DNA of 8,983 nt from Methanosarcinales archaeon (GTDB lineage Archaea > Halobacteriota > Syntropharchaeia > Alkanophagales > Methanospirareceae), in assembly GCA_030621945.1 (NCBI GenBank), contig JAUXGS010000027.1:1-8983 (forward strand). Reading direction: 5' to 3'. The position numbers and the translations under genes are program-made. A model generated the notes under the pieces. The model did not search any database. It was not told where the DNA came from and saw only the letters and a list, made by a program, of their open reading frames with translations. Position 1 is the first letter of the stretch. Each line of letters begins with the position of its first letter. This document shows positions 6,512 through 8,983 of the stretch, in pieces.

Positions 6512-7060
6512 CTAACTATTGGGTGGTGTTTTTCGTGTAGTCAATTCCTCTTCCTCCACCTTCCGCTCGTAGGTCTGAACGAGCATTCCCTCACTCTGCT
6601 CCCAGGGCTCACCTGTTTTGTAAAAGTTATACCGCTTCATTGCTCGCTCACAGGGTTCGTTACCCACTAATACATTCACGTAATTTGCCTTGCATTTATT
6701 CGCTTTTGCGAACTGCAAGAACTGCTCGTACATTGCGTACGCCACTCCCTGGTTTTGATATTCTGGTAGAACTGCCTGCTGTTCGCCGAAGCAACCTCTT
6801 TCTGTTATGGATACTTTATAGACGCCCACCAATTCATCCTTTACATGAACGCCGAAGAAAAAGAAATAGCCAGAGTCCATCTCTTTCTTTACCTCATCCT
6901 CACGTATCGCACGTTTTTCTCGCCATTCCTTTGGATAATCGCATGCTTTCAGCCATACCGCCTGGTAAAGGGCTGCGATATCCTTCGCATCCGCTTTGCT
7001 CAATTGTACAACACGATATTTTCTGCCGGTACGTGCTCCGTCAATATCACAAGTAGCCAT
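6512..7060 (-). CDS. GNAT-family N-acetyltransferase
   Basis: A 182-residue protein with one GNAT fold. After a short leader of about 14 residues the domain begins at YRVVQLSKADAKDIAALYQ. Strands around residues 66-86 (FFFFGVHVKDELVGVYKVS) lead to motif A, AVLPEYQNQGVAYAMYEQFLQ (96-116). There Q102-N-Q-G-V-A107 is the acetyl-CoA pyrophosphate-binding loop of the Q/RxxGxG/A type. NVLVGNEPCERAMKRYNFYKTGE (129-151) is the usual motif B with the helix packing against acetyl-CoA. The last 15 residues are polar and look like an unstructured tail. The acceptor substrate is unknown. The start at 7060 has no Shine-Dalgarno, but a TATA-like element lies 25-19 nt upstream, so the transcript may be leaderless. 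It lies downstream of the Tsr3 gene on the same strand, separated by 182 bases with its own promoter. Confidence 0.9.
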   Translation of the reverse strand: MATCDIDGARTGRKYRVVQLSKADAKDIAALYQAVWLKACDYPKEWREKRAIREDEVKKEMDSGYFFFFGVHVKDELVGVYKVSITERGCFGEQQAVLPEYQNQGVAYAMYEQFLQFAKANKCKANYVNVLVGNEPCERAMKRYNFYKTGEPWEQSEGMLVQTYERKVEEEELTTRKTPPNS

Positions 7061-7078
7061 TTTTTGGATTACGATTAT

Positions 7079-7085
7079 CTATAAA
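7079..7085 (-). promoter_or_regulatory. TATA-like box of the GNAT gene, suggesting a leaderless transcript
   Basis: On the minus strand TTTATAG occupies positions -25 to -19 relative to the ATG at 7060. The sequence between box and start has no Shine-Dalgarno (it ends in a run of A). Archaeal TATA boxes usually sit about 26 nt before the transcription start, so transcription would begin at or very near the start codon. Confidence 0.45.
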
Positions 7086-7158
7086 CTAAGTAATTGCATA
7101 AGTCATCATGATGGTGCAGGATAAAAGAGGATGATAGGATGGCATTTCAGATATTCAG

Positions 7159-7236
7159 ATGTATCAGGATTTGGGATTTATAATATCAGTTATTATAGTC
7201 CTGTATTATGTATGCATCCTGCATCTTGAAACCTAA
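7159..7236 (+). CDS. Possible 25-residue hydrophobic peptide
   Basis: ATG to TAA encodes 25 residues, polar at both ends with a 17-residue hydrophobic centre (LGFIISVIIVLYYVCIL), enough for one membrane segment. It lies antisense to the flanking transcription, in the gap between the Tsr3 and GNAT genes. There is no clear Shine-Dalgarno before it, and AT-rich spacer DNA gives Ile/Val/Tyr/Leu codons by chance, so it may not be a gene. No function can be proposed. Confidence 0.15.
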   Translation: MYQDLGFIISVIIVLYYVCILHLET

Positions 7237-7242
7237 CAGCAG

Positions 7243-7749
7243 CTAAACCTCCATGAATCTTTTCTGCATTTCTACTACTTCAGCACTGTCTTTTGCCGTA
7301 GAATACGCAAGCAGCATATCCCCATTTAATCTCATAAATTCGTCTCCCCAGTTGAACTTCTCCAATATAGATTGTGCTTGCTCCTTCTCGCCGAGGATGA
7401 ACAACGCAGCGGCAAAAGCTTCTGCGGAGCTCAGAATAAAAGGTTTACCATAGTTTACTGGATTTACCGCTATCAGATATGGCAAAGCCCGCTTTTTCCT
7501 CTTCATGCGTATCAAAGCATCCTCAAAAGGGGCTATTTTCTTCCAGGAGCAATCAAAAACGGTTACACTATTCGTGAATTCTCTGTCTGCTGGCGAGAGC
7601 GCTTTATCCGCAATTGGAACCAGCACAATCGTTTTATACGGTATCTTTCGCATTACGTTGACCGAAGTTATCAAGCCAAATCGTGCTAATTTCCTCGCTG
7701 TACACTTCTTCGGGTCACACTGCCCTGCATCGTAAGCATATAGGTGCAT
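7243..7749 (-). CDS. tsr3: Tsr3-family rRNA aminocarboxypropyltransferase
   Basis: A 168-residue protein of the Tsr3 (former DUF367) family, SAM-dependent enzymes with a SPOUT-like fold. They transfer the 3-amino-3-carboxypropyl group to a hypermodified uridine or pseudouridine of small-subunit rRNA, in the region that forms the decoding-site loop of helix 31. Family landmarks are all present: QCDPKKCTARKLARFGL (10-26), VLVPIADKALSPADRE (42-57), VFDCSWK (64-70), and LPYLIAVNPVNYGKPFILSSAEAFAAALFILG (89-120), which carries the NPVNYG SAM-site signature. Length is typical for archaea. The start ATG at 7749 puts the conserved QCDP at the usual distance from the N-terminus. No Shine-Dalgarno is visible; an AT-rich TTAATAG about 17 nt upstream may belong to its promoter. 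A divergent gene starts 78 bases away. Confidence 0.93.
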   Translation of the reverse strand: MHLYAYDAGQCDPKKCTARKLARFGLITSVNVMRKIPYKTIVLVPIADKALSPADREFTNSVTVFDCSWKKIAPFEDALIRMKRKKRALPYLIAVNPVNYGKPFILSSAEAFAAALFILGEKEQAQSILEKFNWGDEFMRLNGDMLLAYSTAKDSAEVVEMQKRFMEV

Positions 7750-7814
7750 CTTGATTTTACTATTAAGAATCTCAGCTTGAAAAAGTTTTTACGGCTGTGT
7801 ATTAACAGTAAATA

Positions 7815-7820
7815 GGGGGA
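7815..7820 (+). promoter_or_regulatory. Shine-Dalgarno-like purine run before the repeat-protein gene
   Basis: GGGGGA ends 7 nt before the ATG at 7828. It supports that ATG as a real start. The upstream gap to the divergent Tsr3 gene (7750-7827) must also hold this gene's promoter; TGTATTAACAG around 7798-7808 is AT-rich, but no convincing TATA box can be singled out. Confidence 0.45.
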
Positions 7821-7827
7821 TTTAAGA

Positions 7828-8199
7828 ATGACATTAGTCACTGTCACATTAGTGGATGAACATGGTATACTGAAAGAGGAATCGTCTAAGCAGCGGAAGA
7901 GAGAAGAATCCGAAATTCTATTTGAATATTTACAAGCAATGCTTATCTTTTTTCAAAGTGTTATAGATGATATGGGTACTTTGACGGTTGCGGATGGTCA
8001 ATCGAGTGCCCGAGTCGCATTAGTAGATGAAGAGGGTATCCAGGAAGTTGAATCGTCTAAGCCACATAAAAAAGAAGAGTCCGAAATCCTGTTTGAGTGT
8101 TTGCAAGCAACGCTTTTCTCAATCGACGCTATTATAGATAGAGTGACGGTTCTGGCTAAAGCAAGTGCAAAGAGGTTGGAAGGAAGCCAATTGAGTTAA
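7828..8199 (+). CDS. Small protein made of two tandem repeats, function unknown
   Basis: A 123-residue hydrophilic protein that I do not recognise. Residues 7-47 and 64-104 are two copies of the same unit at a spacing of 57 residues; by hand alignment about 25 of 41 positions are identical. Each copy reads as a short strand-like LVDE.GI, an acidic/basic linker with ESSK, then a helix-like EESEILFE.LQA.L with an amphipathic pattern ending in .ID. A short TV-containing segment and a polar stretch follow each copy. There is no signal peptide or long membrane segment and no cysteine pattern for metal binding. The two helices could pack on each other, or pair with a second chain, like half-repeats of one domain. 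A good Shine-Dalgarno precedes the start. It is a single-gene plus-strand unit between divergent Tsr3 and a convergent small gene 21 bases away. Confidence 0.7.
   Translation: MTLVTVTLVDEHGILKEESSKQRKREESEILFEYLQAMLIFFQSVIDDMGTLTVADGQSSARVALVDEEGIQEVESSKPHKKEESEILFECLQATLFSIDAIIDRVTVLAKASAKRLEGSQLS
7847..7967 (+). repeat. Tandem repeat copy 1 inside the small repeat-protein gene
   Basis: This copy is clearly alignable with 8018-8138 at the DNA level, offset by exactly 171 bases (57 codons). Long shared blocks include CATTAGT.GATGAA, GAATCGTCTAAG and CAAGCAA.GCTT. Differences are spread through the unit. Confidence 0.75.
8018..8138 (+). repeat. Tandem repeat copy 2 inside the small repeat-protein gene
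   Basis: Second copy of the 171-base-period unit. After this copy the sequences can be kept in line only with a small in-frame deletion (IIDDMGTLTV in copy 1 against IIDRVTV in copy 2), and then the gene ends. Confidence 0.75.
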
Positions 8200-8220
8200 T
8201 ACGATTCGAAAGAGATAGTG

Positions 8221-8466
8221 TCATTTCAAGTATAGTGTTCTAGGCCTTAGAGTATAACCAACAAAAGGAAGCTCGGCTAGAAATGCCGCTACTATAGAGC
8301 CATGCCAACTCTTTTCTTCACCTATTTGCAATGTACCTTTACTTACGAGGATCTCCCAATCCATCCTAACATCTTCCTTTCTAACGGGTCTTTCTTTGCC
8401 TGTCCTTTCGGAAACCACCATAATCCTGTCAGATTTAACTGAGATAATCTCGTTTTCAACTCGCAT
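8221..8466 (-). CDS. Small protein with an unnamed domain ending in a LPFV...P..L.L motif; start uncertain
   Basis: The ATG-initiated frame gives 81 residues. The chain looks like a small domain I have seen in bacterial and archaeal proteins, some with nuclease domains, but cannot name: a beta pair with a TGKER turn (residues 22-26), basic-acidic KED, a helix with W37, a KGTLQIGEE turn, then a helix GSIVAAFLAELPFVG and final strand RPRTLYL. In related proteins I recall, the domain begins with an F/I-x-TL segment. Here that segment (IETLG) lies just before the ATG in the same open frame, which continues to 8568. The ATG at 8466 has no Shine-Dalgarno. The native start is therefore probably further upstream, at a non-standard codon. 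It lies directly downstream of the SHOCT-protein gene on the same strand and probably shares its transcript. Function unknown; no catalytic residues are evident. Confidence 0.6.
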   Translation of the reverse strand: MRVENEIISVKSDRIMVVSERTGKERPVRKEDVRMDWEILVSKGTLQIGEEKSWHGSIVAAFLAELPFVGYTLRPRTLYLK

Positions 8467-8568
8467 ACCAAGAGTTTCGATACTGGCTTTTCTACGCGCA
8501 ATTTCTAAGATTTCTACCCAAACGTCTTCAAAATCGGGAATTTGATCGTTTATGTTCTCACCACCCTC
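8467..8568 (-). other. Open upstream extension of the preceding CDS with a strong Shine-Dalgarno and a possible ATA start
   Basis: The frame of the 8221-8466 gene stays open up to a TGA at 8569-8571 and encodes a protein-like stretch (VWVEILEIARRKASIETLG just before the ATG). It holds no ATG, GTG or TTG. GGTGGTGA (8558-8565 on the minus strand) is the best Shine-Dalgarno match in the neighbourhood. It lies 4 nt before an ATA codon at 8551-8553, so initiation at ATA would give a product of 110 residues. An ATT at 8539-8541 is the next candidate. Confidence 0.45.
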
Positions 8569-8573
8569 TCAGT

Positions 8574-8983
8574 TCAGAGTCTATCTAATAACTCTTTTTT
8601 CTTTTTTTCAAATTCTTCCTTTGTTATTATCCCTTCATTTCTTAGTATAGAAAGTTTTCGTATGAGCTCAGGAATATCTTTTATCTCTGGCTCAGGACTG
8701 GTTGAAGACGGTATCTCTTGAGACATGGACATACGCTCTCCTGGTGACTCTGCTTTTCCTACTTTTTTGAGTGTTATAGCCTTTCCAAGCTCCACGGAAC
8801 TAACTTCCCAGCCAACATTTAACCAAGCGTAGGCATGGGAATGTCCTCCGCTCCGATCATTACCCCACCATGCCCGATATTTATGAGCTGATGCTGGCAA
8901 ATCAAATCCTAAAATTTTCTCGATCTCGTTATAACTCAGAGTCTCAGTCTGTTTTTGACTATTTCTTAGATATTCTCCAATCC
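8574..8983 (-). CDS. DUF7662-like domain plus C-terminal SHOCT domain protein (5' end outside window)
   Basis: The frame is open from the TGA at 8574-8576 to the right edge, so the true start is probably outside; a TTG at 8900 is only an internal candidate that would cut a domain. The N-terminal part contains IGEYLRNSQ, LSYNEIEKILGFDLPASA, YRAWWGNDRSGGHSHAYAWL and GWEVSSVELGKAITLKKVG. This matches the small domain I recall as DUF7662 (F..IE.ILG..LP.SA..YRAWW.N....H..A.AWL..G). After a linker rich in Ser, Pro and Glu, the last 35 residues or so (IPELIRKLSILRNEGIITKEEF, then EKKKKELL) form a SHOCT helical hairpin, a short oligomerisation or interaction module found at protein C-termini. The biochemical role is unknown; the domain names are from memory. 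It is followed by the small gene 8221-8466 on the same strand. Confidence 0.72.
   Translation of the reverse strand, partial: IGEYLRNSQKQTETLSYNEIEKILGFDLPASAHKYRAWWGNDRSGGHSHAYAWLNVGWEVSSVELGKAITLKKVGKAESPGERMSMSQEIPSSTSPEPEIKDIPELIRKLSILRNEGIITKEEFEKKKKELLDRL

Noticed and set aside
6640..7084. Plus-strand frames of 138 and 79 codons
   Set aside because: Antisense to the GNAT gene, whose acetyl-CoA site is clear; no domain is visible in the antisense products.
7104..7113. CATCATGATG palindrome upstream of the GNAT gene
   Set aside because: A 10-base palindrome is expected by chance in a window of this size, and it has no second copy or other support.

Overview
The window is archaeal. It carries a eukaryote/archaeal-type ribosomal protein (eL21), a Tsr3-family rRNA modification enzyme, the mannosylglycerate synthesis pair typical of many archaea, AT-rich TATA-like elements upstream of genes, and a mix of Shine-Dalgarno-led and apparently leaderless starts. 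The gene set suits a euryarchaeote-type lineage, but nothing here fixes the genus. I see no rRNA, tRNA, CRISPR array, insertion sequence or integrase.

Layout. Positions 1-213 hold the 3' end of a plus-strand gene for a membrane protein. A minus-strand operon then runs from about 4950 down to 256: mannosyl-3-phosphoglycerate synthase, mannosyl-3-phosphoglycerate phosphatase (stop and start overlap by 4 nt) and a GH38 alpha-mannosidase 12 nt further on. The operon promoter lies in a short AT-rich gap shared with the divergent eL21 gene. A plus-strand cation/Ca2+ exchanger follows, with both alpha-repeats resembling the K+-dependent NCKX type. A GNAT acetyltransferase and Tsr3 follow on the minus strand. 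Next is a plus-strand gene for a small protein built from two copies of a repeat. The window closes with two minus-strand genes: a small protein with a recognisable but unnamed domain and, cut by the window end, a DUF7662-like plus SHOCT protein.

How the genes work together. The first operon encodes the two-step route GDP-mannose + 3-phosphoglycerate -> mannosyl-3-phosphoglycerate -> mannosylglycerate, a compatible solute. A GH38 enzyme is co-transcribed, and E. coli MngB, which acts on phosphorylated mannosylglycerate, is also GH38. A combined make-and-break cassette for one solute is therefore a reasonable inference, and it is the most interesting idea in the window. The nearby exchanger would also affect ion balance, but it is separately transcribed and no functional link is shown. 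eL21 and Tsr3 belong to ribosome structure and maturation. The right end (about 7800-8983) is an accessory-looking patch of small, poorly characterised genes.

No stretch over 300 bases lacks a gene. The longest gaps are 5310-5452 (perfect AT-rich palindrome and promoter-like sequence) and 7061-7242 (GNAT promoter and one possible 25-residue hydrophobic peptide).
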